The notes under the pieces are model-generated. The model did not search any database. It worked only from the letters and a program-made list of their open reading frames with translations, and was not told the origin of the DNA. Shown here piece by piece: positions 26,039 to 33,984 of a DNA stretch of 64,000 bases (position 1 is the stretch's first letter; each line of letters opens with the position of its first letter). The position numbers were made by a program, and so were the translations under genes. This DNA is from Cohnella caldifontis (GTDB lineage: Bacteria > Bacillota > Bacilli > Paenibacillales > Paenibacillaceae), in the NCBI RefSeq assembly GCF_029360585.1, contig NZ_JAQZSJ010000002.1, forward strand, positions 434,001-498,000. The letters run 5' to 3'.

Positions 26039-26998
26039 TTAAGCCTCCCGTTGTTCGAGTTTGTGCAGCAGCGCTTTCGCCGTAATCTGATCCGTGACGA
26101 GGGTGTTGGCGTAACGGCCCTTGAGCGCTCCGTAAATCGCCGCGGTTTTGTCGGCGCCGCCCGCCACCAGGATGGCGTGCTCTTTGCCGCGGAGATCGGA
26201 CAATTCGATGCCGACGGTCCGTTCGTTCAATTCGGGGAGGCAAATCTCGCCGTTCTCGTCGAAATAACGGGAGCAAATATCCCCCGCGCCCCGGCTTCGG
26301 ATGACGCCCAGTTCGTCGTCCCGAAAATAATTCGAGTTGAGCAGCACCGAGTCGGGCGTCGGCGAACCGGCCGTGAACACGGCGACGTTCGCGGAGACGG
26401 CCATGTCCATGACCCGGCGGATGTGCCGGTCGGAAAGCATGGCTTTCTTCACCAAAGTATGGTCAACGATGGCAGGTAAATACATTAAATAAGGAGTGAC
26501 ATGGAACGCTTGGCCGAAGCGGTGGACGATCTCCGAAGGGGAGATCCGGACGTCGGCTTCGCTGACGCCTCCGTTCAGCTGCACGACGAACGAATTTTTG
26601 AGCGTTTTCGACCGGAGGTGAAGGGCGACCTGATACATCGTCGAACCCCAAGAAGCGCCGATCGTATCGCCGTCTTTGACGATTTCGTCCAAATACGCCG
26701 CGGCGGCTTGGCCGACGCATTTCTTGACCGTCTCGTCATCGTAGGTCGGCGTATAGGCGACCACGACGCGTTTGAGACCGAAGCGATCCTGCAAAGAAGC
26801 CTCCAGCAGCTCGACGTCCTCGCTCGGATCCTTGATCTCGATCTGCACGATGCCTTCTTCCTTGGCTTGCTGAAGCAGCCGGGAGACGGTCGGGCGGGAG
26901 ACGCCCAATATCTCCGCGATCTCGCTTTGGCTGCGGTCGAGCTGGTAATACAGCTTAGCCGCTTCCAGCGCTTTCTTGATTTTGTTCAGTTCCAACAA
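26039..26998 (-). CDS. deoR: Deoxyribonucleoside regulator DeoR (SorC family)
   Basis: Repressor of nucleoside catabolism that in Bacillus is released by deoxyribose 5-phosphate. An N-terminal helix-turn-helix ([22 protein letters not shown]) precedes a SorC sugar-binding domain ([16 protein letters not shown]). Bacillus DeoR begins close to EAARLYYQ. The likely start is therefore TTG 26998, whereas ATG 27043 would lie inside the operator repeats with no ribosome site. The TTG also lacks a strong site, so the start is uncertain. It leads the deoC-pdp-punA-nup unit and is autoregulated by the upstream repeats. Confidence 0.85.
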   Translation of the reverse strand: MLELNKIKKALEAAKLYYQLDRSQSEIAEILGVSRPTVSRLLQQAKEEGIVQIEIKDPSEDVELLEASLQDRFGLKRVVVAYTPTYDDETVKKCVGQAAAAYLDEIVKDGDTIGASWGSTMYQVALHLRSKTLKNSFVVQLNGGVSEADVRISPSEIVHRFGQAFHVTPYLMYLPAIVDHTLVKKAMLSDRHIRRVMDMAVSANVAVFTAGSPTPDSVLLNSNYFRDDELGVIRSRGAGDICSRYFDENGEICLPELNERTVGIELSDLRGKEHAILVAGGADKTAAIYGALKGRYANTLVTDQITAKALLHKLEQREA

Positions 26999-27027
26999 CG
27001 ATCGCCCGCTTTCGTGCGGCGGTGTTT

Positions 27028-27098
27028 GTGAAATTATGTTCATCCGAGGTGAAATTCTGTTCGGAAGCTATTATAAGGGATTGCCGGGTCGAATTCAA
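27028..27098 (-). promoter_or_regulatory. deoR promoter with two DeoR-like operator repeats
   Basis: On the minus strand TTGAAT (27093-27098) and TATAAT (27070-27075) are 17 bases apart. Just downstream lie two direct repeats, GAACAGAATTTCAC (27049-27062) and GAACATAATTTCAC (27028-27041), 21 bases apart or two helical turns. They resemble half of the Bacillus DeoR operator (TTGAACAAAATTTCAA). A protein bound there would block the first transcribed bases. Confidence 0.65.
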
Positions 27099-27171
27099 TT
27101 CCCGGGAAGGCGATTTTTGTAAGAAAATCGGGACCGGAGACCCTCCATCGGCGGGAAGGGGGCGAACGACG

Positions 27172-27204
27172 GAAAAACGGCCTTTCTTTTTCAAGAAAGA
27201 CCGC
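27172..27204 (-). terminator. Terminator of the FMN reductase gene
   Basis: CGGTCTTTCTT and AAGAAAGGCCG pair on the minus strand and are followed by TTTTTCC. Confidence 0.8.
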
Positions 27205-27227
27205 TCCGAAAGTTTTCTTTTACGGGG

Positions 27228-27773
27228 TTATGCATGCACCGGCTCCCTCAACTGTTTGCCCATCCGGAGGAAGGTTCCGAGCACGTTATCCACCCGAATG
27301 CGCATCCGTTCGTCCGCCGGGCGTCCGAATTCGTCGAATCTCCGCTGGTCCCCGCCGACGGAGACCCATTCGGGGCAGTTGATTCCGTGCAGGTTGCGCA
27401 CGATGACCTGGAGCTGCGTAAGCGAACTCACGCCGACCGCTCCCCCCGCCGCGCTGACGGAAAGCACCATCTTGCCGTCGAATTGATCCGCCCCCAGGTA
27501 ATCCAGCGCGTTTTTCAACACGCCCGACACGCTTCCGTGGTATTCGGGCGTGGCGAGCACGACCGCGTCGCTCTCCTCGACCATTCGGGCCAGCTCCCGC
27601 GCCGTATCCGGCTCCGCGTCCGCATCCGGGTCGTAGAGAGGAACCGGCTTCTCCCGCAAATCGAACAGATTCGGTTCATGTCCAAGGGACGACAGGCGAT
27701 CCCCGATATAGCGGGCCATTTTCGTACTCGCGGATTCGCGCCGATTGCTCCCTGCGATAATGGCGATTTTCAT
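27228..27773 (-). CDS. NADPH-dependent FMN reductase (flavodoxin-fold quinone/azo reductase)
   Basis: A 181-residue flavodoxin-like protein with phosphate-binding AGSNRRESAST at the N-terminus and the loop TPEYHGSVSGVLKNALDYL, the hallmark of the PF03358 chromate/azo/quinone reductase group. It reduces FMN or quinones with NAD(P)H. The upstream TACATTTTAGTATGTA palindrome overlapping its promoter suggests control by a MarR- or HxlR-type repressor. It is a single-gene unit with its own terminator. Confidence 0.85.
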   Translation of the reverse strand: MKIAIIAGSNRRESASTKMARYIGDRLSSLGHEPNLFDLREKPVPLYDPDADAEPDTARELARMVEESDAVVLATPEYHGSVSGVLKNALDYLGADQFDGKMVLSVSAAGGAVGVSSLTQLQVIVRNLHGINCPEWVSVGGDQRRFDEFGRPADERMRIRVDNVLGTFLRMGKQLREPVHA

Positions 27774-27801
27774 GGCGGTCTCCTCCTCGGCTTACTTTTT
27801 A

Positions 27802-27834
27802 TACATTTTAGTATGTAAAGTATGTTAATGTCAA
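27802..27834 (-). promoter_or_regulatory. Promoter and operator of the FMN reductase gene
   Basis: TTGACA (27829-27834, minus strand) is followed 15 bases later by TACTAAAAT. The imperfect palindrome TACATTTTAGTATGTA at 27802-27817 covers the -10 region. The regulator is unknown. Confidence 0.5.
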
Positions 27835-27854
27835 GGAAGGGAACTCGGTCGCAA

Positions 27855-27893
27855 CAAAAGAAACGCCGCAACCCGGAATTACCGGATTGCGGC
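27855..27893 (-). terminator. Terminator of pfkA
   Basis: GCCGCAATCCGG and CCGGGTTGCGGC pair on the minus strand, followed by GTTTCTTTTG. Confidence 0.8.
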
Positions 27894-27933
27894 TTCGTTT
27901 CCGTGAAACTCTTGGCGGACCCGTCGCGCGGAC

Positions 27934-28902
27934 TTACTGGGACAATCGCTTGGCCAGCTCGTACATGTCGGTGTCGAACGTCTTCTTCGTGCGGCATACG
28001 ACTTCGATGTCCGTGGCGACGAACTCGCCGTTCACGATGCCGAGCGCCTTGCCGGAGTCGCCCTCCATCAGCCTCCGCACCGCGTAGTCGCCCAGCTTGG
28101 ACGCCAGAATCCGGTCGTTGTGCGTAGGCGACCCGCCGCGCTGGATATGGCCCAGCACCGTCACGCGCGGTTCGATCCCGCTGTGCTCGGTGATTTGGCG
28201 GGCGATGCTGTCCCCGCTTCCGACGCCTTCCGCGACGACGATGATGCCGTGGCGTTTGCCGTGCGCGAAATTGTCCTTCATGTTCAGCGCGATCTCGCGG
28301 ATATCGAACGGAACCTCGGGCACGAGAATCGCCTCAGCGCCGCTGGCCAAGCCGGCGTGCAGCGCGATGTCGCCGCAGTGGCGGCCCATGACCTCGACCA
28401 CGGAGGCGCGCTCGTGGGAGGACATCGTATCCCGCAGCTTATTGATGGCGTCGACGACGATGCTGACCGAGGTATCGAAACCGATCGTGTAATCCGTAAA
28501 CGGAATGTCGTTGTCGATCGTGCCGGGCAGCGCCATCGTTTTGACGCCCAGCTGGCTCAGCTTGAGCGCTCCTTGATAGGAGCCGTCGCCGCCGATGACG
28601 ACCAGGCCGTCGATGCCGAATTCCCTCAGGATGGCGGCCCCGCGCTGTTGGCCTTCGGCCGTCATGAACTCTTTGCAGCGCGCCGTTTGCAGAATCGTGC
28701 CGCCGCGCTGGATGATGTCGCCGACGCTCCGCAGGTCCATCTCCCGGATTTCCCGGTTCAGCAGACCCTGGTATCCCCGCTGGATGGCGAAGACTTGCAG
28801 CCCCCGGAACAAACCGCCGCGGACGACCGCGCGCACCGCCGCGTTCATGCCTTGCGAATCCCCGCCGCTCGTCAACACGGCGATTTTCTTCACTGCGCTC
28901 AT
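27934..28902 (-). CDS. pfkA: ATP-dependent 6-phosphofructokinase
   Basis: Phosphorylates fructose 6-phosphate, the committed step of glycolysis. It is 322 residues, like bacterial PfkA. The ATP site has TSGGDSQGMNAAVR, the catalytic loop is PGTIDNDI, and the signature region reads RVTVLGHIQRGGSPT. ATG 28902 follows GGGGAGGAA; an open frame continues upstream without the family pattern. The neighbour 35 bases upstream is a terpene-synthase-like gene. Unlike in Bacillus, no pyk gene adjoins it. Confidence 0.95.
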   Translation of the reverse strand: MSAVKKIAVLTSGGDSQGMNAAVRAVVRGGLFRGLQVFAIQRGYQGLLNREIREMDLRSVGDIIQRGGTILQTARCKEFMTAEGQQRGAAILREFGIDGLVVIGGDGSYQGALKLSQLGVKTMALPGTIDNDIPFTDYTIGFDTSVSIVVDAINKLRDTMSSHERASVVEVMGRHCGDIALHAGLASGAEAILVPEVPFDIREIALNMKDNFAHGKRHGIIVVAEGVGSGDSIARQITEHSGIEPRVTVLGHIQRGGSPTHNDRILASKLGDYAVRRLMEGDSGKALGIVNGEFVATDIEVVCRTKKTFDTDMYELAKRLSQ

Positions 28903-28937
28903 CGTATCGGATTCCTCCCCAATTCTCCCAGGCGAAA

Positions 28938-30017
28938 TTACAACGCCTTTCGTATCCAATGGCTGTTGAGCCAGAAAAACACCCTTGTCCAAGGACTGCC
29001 TTTCATCATCTGACGGGCGGTATGGCGAACCTCGCGCTGCCGCTTCACCTTCGGATCGGATAAATACAGCGCGACCAATCCTTCGACGATCATGCGGTGG
29101 AACATGGGTGCCGGAAGCCGGTCCGCCGACTGCCGGGCGGCTCGCACCATCCGCAGCATCCGCTCGTCCAGCACTTCCCGGCTTTCGAAATAGCTGCAGA
29201 AATTGAGGTCGCCTCCGGCTTGGTCCTCCGCCTGGTCGATCAAATAATCGAGCAGGATATGCAAGCCGCAGATCGACGGGAAGTAATGTTCCCGGATCCG
29301 GCCGGCCATCTCCGGGGTCAGCTCCGGATCGCACGCGGCCACGAACAGCATGAACATCCCGAGCGTGGATCCGGTCGCCGCGGCGAACTCGTTCCATCTC
29401 AGATCCGGGTAAGCGGACCGGTGCCGCTCCCACCATTCCAGCAGCCGCGGTTCCCGCTCGGGCTTGGCGATATGCTTGTACACCTGAAGGTCGCCGTACA
29501 AGCCGACCAAATCCCGAACGTGCTGCTGCACCCGGCCGTAGGCGGGCAACCGGATGATCGCGTCCTGGCATCTGCGGACGAGGGCGTGCAAGTATCCCCC
29601 GTCTTCCCTCTCGGATCGCAGCGCGTAGTAATCGGTCAGCGGCGCACCCGGCGTGACCGCGTCGAGCATGCTCCGATGCAGCAGCCGGAAATCGTCCGCG
29701 TCGAGCGAAGTGCTCCGGTCGCAGAGATTGTCCAAATAATCGCTGATCGTCTGCAGCGCCACGATGAGAGGGATCAGTTCGTCCAGCCGGTCCGGCCTGG
29801 CCGCGGCGTATACCGCCCCGCCCTGGCAATGGAACCGTTTCGTCTCCATGCTGTCGATCGCTTGCTTGCGCAGCTCGGGATCCGGCATCGCCTCGGCAAG
29901 CGCCCGCCAGCCGTCCAATTCGCGCCGGACGCCCGGCAAAATTTGCTTGTATACTCGCGTCATCAACGCGACGGGTCCCCGAGGGTATCCGCCGGCCGAG
30001 CGATCCGTTTCCTTCAT
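28938..30017 (-). CDS. ytpB: DUF2600 protein, tetraprenyl-beta-curcumene synthase (YtpB)-like
   Basis: A 359-residue, mostly helical protein of PF10776. In Bacillus YtpB cyclises all-trans tetraprenyl diphosphate to tetraprenyl-beta-curcumene, a C35 terpene made in sporulating cells. Conserved stretches are LMTRVYKQILPGVRRELDGW, DSMETKRFHCQGGAVYA, ISDYLDNLCDR (the Asp-rich DYLDNLCDR may bind metal) and YFPSICGLHILLDYLIDQAED. ATG 30017 follows GGAGG. A small unknown gene lies 19 bases upstream and pfkA 35 bases downstream. Confidence 0.8.
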   Translation of the reverse strand: MKETDRSAGGYPRGPVALMTRVYKQILPGVRRELDGWRALAEAMPDPELRKQAIDSMETKRFHCQGGAVYAAARPDRLDELIPLIVALQTISDYLDNLCDRSTSLDADDFRLLHRSMLDAVTPGAPLTDYYALRSEREDGGYLHALVRRCQDAIIRLPAYGRVQQHVRDLVGLYGDLQVYKHIAKPEREPRLLEWWERHRSAYPDLRWNEFAAATGSTLGMFMLFVAACDPELTPEMAGRIREHYFPSICGLHILLDYLIDQAEDQAGGDLNFCSYFESREVLDERMLRMVRAARQSADRLPAPMFHRMIVEGLVALYLSDPKVKRQREVRHTARQMMKGSPWTRVFFWLNSHWIRKAL

Positions 30018-30036
30018 TCCGTCCTCCGCTTGCGGT

Positions 30037-30375
30037 TCAGCTGTGCCTTTTGGTCTCCGTATCCAGATCCTGTTGGACGCGGAACCAAATATGGAGATCG
30101 TTGATGCGGCTCGCAAGCTCGGCGATATCGGAATTGAGCCGGCAGGAAGCCGCAAAATCGTCCTCCGCGAAAAGCCTCTCCTGCTTGACCTTAATCTGTT
30201 CCTCGAGCCGGATGATCCGCTCGGGAATCGTTCCCCGCACCGTCTCCCACCGCTCCAGCAGGGCTTCCTGCCGCGTTCGGCTCAGCGTATCCCAATCTGC
30301 CTCAAACGCAGGCAACGGGATGCCGAGCCGTTCGTCCGGGACGAACTGCCGTTCCAGCCACTCTTTGTCTCCCAT
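30037..30375 (-). CDS. Small helical protein of unknown function
   Basis: A 112-residue charged protein, predicted all-helical with coiled-coil character (PERIIRLEEQIKVKQERLFA). It has no signal peptide or membrane helix and no family I recognise. ATG 30375 follows AAAGGAT. Its stop is 19 bases before the YtpB-like gene, so the two are probably co-transcribed. The 248-base gap upstream to the divergent exporter gene contains only promoter-like AT-rich stretches. Confidence 0.6.
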   Translation of the reverse strand: MGDKEWLERQFVPDERLGIPLPAFEADWDTLSRTRQEALLERWETVRGTIPERIIRLEEQIKVKQERLFAEDDFAASCRLNSDIAELASRINDLHIWFRVQQDLDTETKRHS

Positions 30376-30539
30376 GGCCAATCCTTTCGTTTTTGCGCCG
30401 GACGTTTGCCCGCTCTCTCGAACAAACCGACAGCCGGCGCGCCGGGTCAAGCCCCCGGTTTCAAGCATCATCCTATAATGTATCATTCCCTTTATATGAA
30501 ATCCAGCGGAATTGTTCGGCACCCTGCTGCGGAATTTCC

Positions 30540-30569
30540 CTGACAATCCCCCGAAATCTGATATATAAT
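30540..30569 (+). promoter_or_regulatory. Promoter of the MOP-type exporter gene
   Basis: CTGACA (30540-30545) and a perfect TATAAT (30564-30569) are 18 bases apart, 55 bases upstream of the start codon. Confidence 0.6.
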
Positions 30570-30623
30570 ACTAGCAGCCGTTAGACCGATTCGGATACCT
30601 TTTAACCGCTGGGAGCTGACCTC

Positions 30624-31961
30624 ATGCACGCAGACGGCCGGGCCACGATGGGCAGATTGCTCCTGTTTTTCATCCCGATGGGGCTTTCCGTCGTCTTGAT
30701 CAATCTTTCTCACGTCATCATCAACGGCACGCTGGCGCGGGCGGACGACCCGGAGACGATTCTGGCCGGCTACGCGCTCGGCATGAGCCTGCTGGCCGTA
30801 ACCGAACGGCCCGCGGTCCTGTTCCGCCAAACCTGTTCCGCCCTCGTCCGGGATAAGATTTCATTCCGCGCCGTCCGCCTGGTCGGCGTCTTCGTGTTCG
30901 GAGGCGCTCTCGCCTTCGGGGCGCTCGTCGCGTATACGCCGGTCGGACATTGGGTTTTCGGCGGCGCCTACGGAGCGCAGGGACGGGTGGAGACCGAGGC
31001 GGTGGCTACGTGGCGGGTCTTGATGTTCCTATCGGTGTTTTCCGGGCTCCGCTGCTTGTTTCAAGGCGTGATCATCTACCGCATGCGGACCAAATGGCTG
31101 ACGATCGGAATGGCGTTCCGCCTCGCCGGCATGTTCGCGCTTTCCCGGTACTTCGTGTTTGCCGGCGTGACGAACGCGATGCAGGGTTCGGTCATTTTCC
31201 TGTTCGGCATGATGCTGGAAGCGTTGGTCAGCTGGCTGGAAAGCCGAAGGCTCGTCCGCGGGATGCCGGAACGCGCCGAAGACTGCGGCGTGACCCGAGC
31301 GAAGCAGGTGCTGCCGTTCTACAGCCCGCTGCTCGTATCCTCGCTGATCATCGTCTGGGTGCAGCCGATATTGAACGCGCTGCTCGGCACGACGGACAGA
31401 GCGGCGCTGGCCATCGCTTCATTCTCCGTCGCGGGCAGCCTCATGAACTTGATGCTCGGTTTTTTCACCTATTTCCACCAGATCGCCTTGCATTTCGGCA
31501 AAGCCCATCCCGCGCTCGTCCGCCGCTTCGTGCTGTCGCTCGGGTTTGCGCCGGCCATACTGCTGGCGCTGATGGCCTTTACGCCCGCCGGAACCTGGAT
31601 GTTCACGCACGCGCTCGGCGTCCGCGACGAACTGCTCGATTCGAGCCTTCAGGCGCTGCGGGGGTTTCTCCCCTACGTGCTGATCTTTCCCTGGTTGGAT
31701 ACGCTGAACGGCTTCGTCATGGGCCGCGGGGACACGAAATGGATGTTCGCTTCCCAGACCGCCAACGCAACCCTCACCGCCGTGCTGATCGTCGTGCTGA
31801 CCTTGTCGCTTCCGGCTTGGCACGGCGTTCTAGGCTCGCTCGCCCAATCCGGCGGCCTGGCCGCGGAGCTTGCGGCGCTCGCTTGGCTCTACCGCAAAAA
31901 CCGCAAGCTCGATGAGAGCCCCGCGCCCTCCGCGCGGCGGCGGAAAACCATTTCCGGATAG
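30624..31961 (+). CDS. MOP-superfamily (MATE/ANKH-like) membrane transporter
   Basis: A 445-residue protein with about twelve transmembrane helices. The repeated pattern IPMGLSVVLINLSHVIINGTLAR and FYSPLLVSSLIIVWVQPILNALL suggests two six-helix bundles as in MATE and progressive-ankylosis (ANKH)-like proteins. No substrate can be read from the sequence. ATG 30624 has GGGAG upstream. An MFS gene starts 13 bases after its stop, with the ribosome site overlapping the stop. Confidence 0.65.
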   Translation: MHADGRATMGRLLLFFIPMGLSVVLINLSHVIINGTLARADDPETILAGYALGMSLLAVTERPAVLFRQTCSALVRDKISFRAVRLVGVFVFGGALAFGALVAYTPVGHWVFGGAYGAQGRVETEAVATWRVLMFLSVFSGLRCLFQGVIIYRMRTKWLTIGMAFRLAGMFALSRYFVFAGVTNAMQGSVIFLFGMMLEALVSWLESRRLVRGMPERAEDCGVTRAKQVLPFYSPLLVSSLIIVWVQPILNALLGTTDRAALAIASFSVAGSLMNLMLGFFTYFHQIALHFGKAHPALVRRFVLSLGFAPAILLALMAFTPAGTWMFTHALGVRDELLDSSLQALRGFLPYVLIFPWLDTLNGFVMGRGDTKWMFASQTANATLTAVLIVVLTLSLPAWHGVLGSLAQSGGLAAELAALAWLYRKNRKLDESPAPSARRRKTISG

Positions 31962-31974
31962 GAGACCGCAACGA

Positions 31975-33129
31975 ATGAAAGACAAACCGGGCAGACAAAT
32001 GACCGTCCTTCGCGCCTTGCAATTTTCCACTTACGCGACGGTCGTCATGATCGCCACCTATTTTCCCTTGTACTTCTATAGCTTAGGGTTTTCCAAACTG
32101 CAAATCGGGGCCATCTATTCGGTCGGACCCGTGCTGTCGATCGTTTCCAACCTGTTGGTTGGAATCGTGAGCGACAAGACGAAAAGCTTGCGCCGAATGA
32201 TCAGCCTGCTGTACCTCGGCCAAATTCTGGCCCTCGCCCTGCTGCTGCCGGTGCGGGAATTCGGCATCATGTCCTTGGTGATGGCTTTCTTCTATCTGTT
32301 CCAAACGCCCGTGACGTCCATGCTGGACAGCCTGACCCTTCTGGCCGCCGAACAGATGAAGCGCAGCTTCCCGTCGATCCGGATGTTCGGGTCGCTCGGG
32401 TACGCCGTGTGCGCCGTCGTTTTCGGCTACGCCCTCAAGCTGTGGGGATCGGGCTTGACCATCTACCTGGCCTTGGGCGCCGTCGCCGTTGCGCTCGTCA
32501 TCTCGCTATGGGTAGCCGATTTCCAGGCGACGGTCCGGAAGTTCGAATTCCGTGGGTTGTGGAACGTCCTGCGCCGGCGCGAAACCGTCGCGTTTTTCGT
32601 CATCGTCGGGGTGATTTCGGTCGCGCACCGGATCAACGAAGGATTCCTCTCCGTCGCCATGCGGGACCACGGCGCGTCCGATTCCGTCGTCGGCGCGGCT
32701 TCCCTTGCTTCCTCCGTCAGCGAAATCCCGGTATTCTTCCTGCTGGCGCGGTTCGGGCACCGGGTCAAGGAGTTTCCGCTGCTCGCGCTTGCCGGCTTCA
32801 TGTACGTCGTCCGGATGTCGCTGCTCAGCGTCGCGGTCCATCCCTGGTCGTTCGTGGCGATCCAGACGATGCACAGCGTGACGTTCGGCATTTTCTACAT
32901 TACCGCCCTGCGCTGCCTGCAATCGATGATTCCCGAGGAATACCGGTCGTCCGGCCAAGCCGCGTTCGCCATCGTCTGGACCGGGATCGCCGGCCTGATC
33001 GCCGGGACGCTGGGCGGCTGGCTGTATGACGCTTTCGGACTGGCCTGGCTCTTCCGGGCCGGCGCCGCGTTCGCGCTCGTCGGCTGCGCGGGATTCCTCT
33101 ATTTCCACTTCCGCCGGCCCGCGGTCTGA
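31975..33129 (+). CDS. MFS transporter
   Basis: A 384-residue protein with twelve predicted helices. ATYFPLYFYSLGFSKLQIGAIYSVGP near the N-terminus and the loop GIVSDKTKSLRRMIS fit the LacY/nucleoside-symporter-like MFS branch (MFS_1_like). RSFPSIRMFGSLGYAV is another family-like block. ATG 31975 follows AGGAGA. It is coupled to the upstream MOP-type gene. The substrate is unknown; pairing of two exporters suggests a common cargo or stress response. Confidence 0.8.
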   Translation: MKDKPGRQMTVLRALQFSTYATVVMIATYFPLYFYSLGFSKLQIGAIYSVGPVLSIVSNLLVGIVSDKTKSLRRMISLLYLGQILALALLLPVREFGIMSLVMAFFYLFQTPVTSMLDSLTLLAAEQMKRSFPSIRMFGSLGYAVCAVVFGYALKLWGSGLTIYLALGAVAVALVISLWVADFQATVRKFEFRGLWNVLRRRETVAFFVIVGVISVAHRINEGFLSVAMRDHGASDSVVGAASLASSVSEIPVFFLLARFGHRVKEFPLLALAGFMYVVRMSLLSVAVHPWSFVAIQTMHSVTFGIFYITALRCLQSMIPEEYRSSGQAAFAIVWTGIAGLIAGTLGGWLYDAFGLAWLFRAGAAFALVGCAGFLYFHFRRPAV

Positions 33130-33163
33130 ACCGGCAGAGCCGGACCGGTTCCCGGCATTTTCC

Positions 33164-33192
33164 TTGATCGGTTCAAGGCCCCCCACTATAAT
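33164..33192 (+). promoter_or_regulatory. Promoter of the nitroreductase gene
   Basis: TTGATC (33164-33169) and a perfect TATAAT (33187-33192) are 17 bases apart. Confidence 0.65.
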
Positions 33193-33216
33193 AATGGGGA
33201 AGGAGAGAGGACAACG

Positions 33217-33864
33217 ATGGACTACAGCCAACTGAAGGAAGTCATTCAAAGTCGCCGCAGCATCCGCAAATTCGCGGACAAGCCGGTGACGGAAGCGGAT
33301 ATCCGCGAACTCATCGATTGCGCCCGCTATGCGCCCAGCGACACCAACTCCCAGACGTGGGAATTCGTCGTGGTGACGAACCGGGACAAAATCCGGGTGA
33401 TCGAGACCATGACGTGGGACGAGCTCCACCGCCGGGCCGAAGAAGCCGAGAGCCGCGGGCTGTCCCGCGAAGCGCGCCTGCTCGTCAAATCGTTCGGACC
33501 TTACGCGACGGCTTTCTCCGACGCGCCGGCTTTGATCGTCTGCCTGGCCACCCCTTACCAGTCCAAGTTCCGCGAGCGGATTTTCGACCCGATCGGCTTG
33601 GTTCAGGACGAGGTGTGGCGGGAAGAAGGCATCAAGAGCAGCTGCCTGGCCTCGATGAACCTGATGCTGGCCGCCCACGCGAGAGGGCTTGCCACCTGCC
33701 CGATGACCGGCCCCGTCCTGCTGGCGGAACGCCGGCTGCGCGAGTATCTGGGCATCGACGAGACCCGTCAAGTCAACATGGTCATCGCGCTCGGCCATCC
33801 GAACGAAATCCCGGGCAAACTGCCGCGCAAGGAAATCGACGAGATCCTGACGATCGTCCCATGA
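33217..33864 (+). CDS. Nitroreductase-family flavoprotein
   Basis: A 215-residue FMN-dependent oxidoreductase of PF00881. FMN-phosphate-binding SRRSIRKFADKPV is at the N-terminus, CARYAPSDTNSQTWEFVVV follows, and the C-terminal AIALGHP-like VIALGHPNEIPGKLPRK closes the fold. Such enzymes reduce nitroaromatics, quinones or enones; the natural substrate is unknown. ATG 33217 follows AAGGAGAGAGG, and the gene has its own promoter and terminator. Confidence 0.88.
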   Translation: MDYSQLKEVIQSRRSIRKFADKPVTEADIRELIDCARYAPSDTNSQTWEFVVVTNRDKIRVIETMTWDELHRRAEEAESRGLSREARLLVKSFGPYATAFSDAPALIVCLATPYQSKFRERIFDPIGLVQDEVWREEGIKSSCLASMNLMLAAHARGLATCPMTGPVLLAERRLREYLGIDETRQVNMVIALGHPNEIPGKLPRKEIDEILTIVP

Positions 33865-33881
33865 TCGTCCCCGCGATAGCG

Positions 33882-33921
33882 AAAAACGACCGATCCCTCG
33901 GCTAGAGGGATCGGTCGTTTC
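33882..33921. terminator. Bidirectional terminator between the nitroreductase and DHHW genes
   Basis: AACGACCGATCCCTC pairs with GAGGGATCGGTCGTT around GGCTA, with an A run before and TTTCG after. Confidence 0.9.
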
Positions 33922-33984
33922 GCTTTGCCGGCAAGGTTGCTTGTCGCGCCGCCAGCTTTATATTCCCCGTATACGCGAAGCCGA

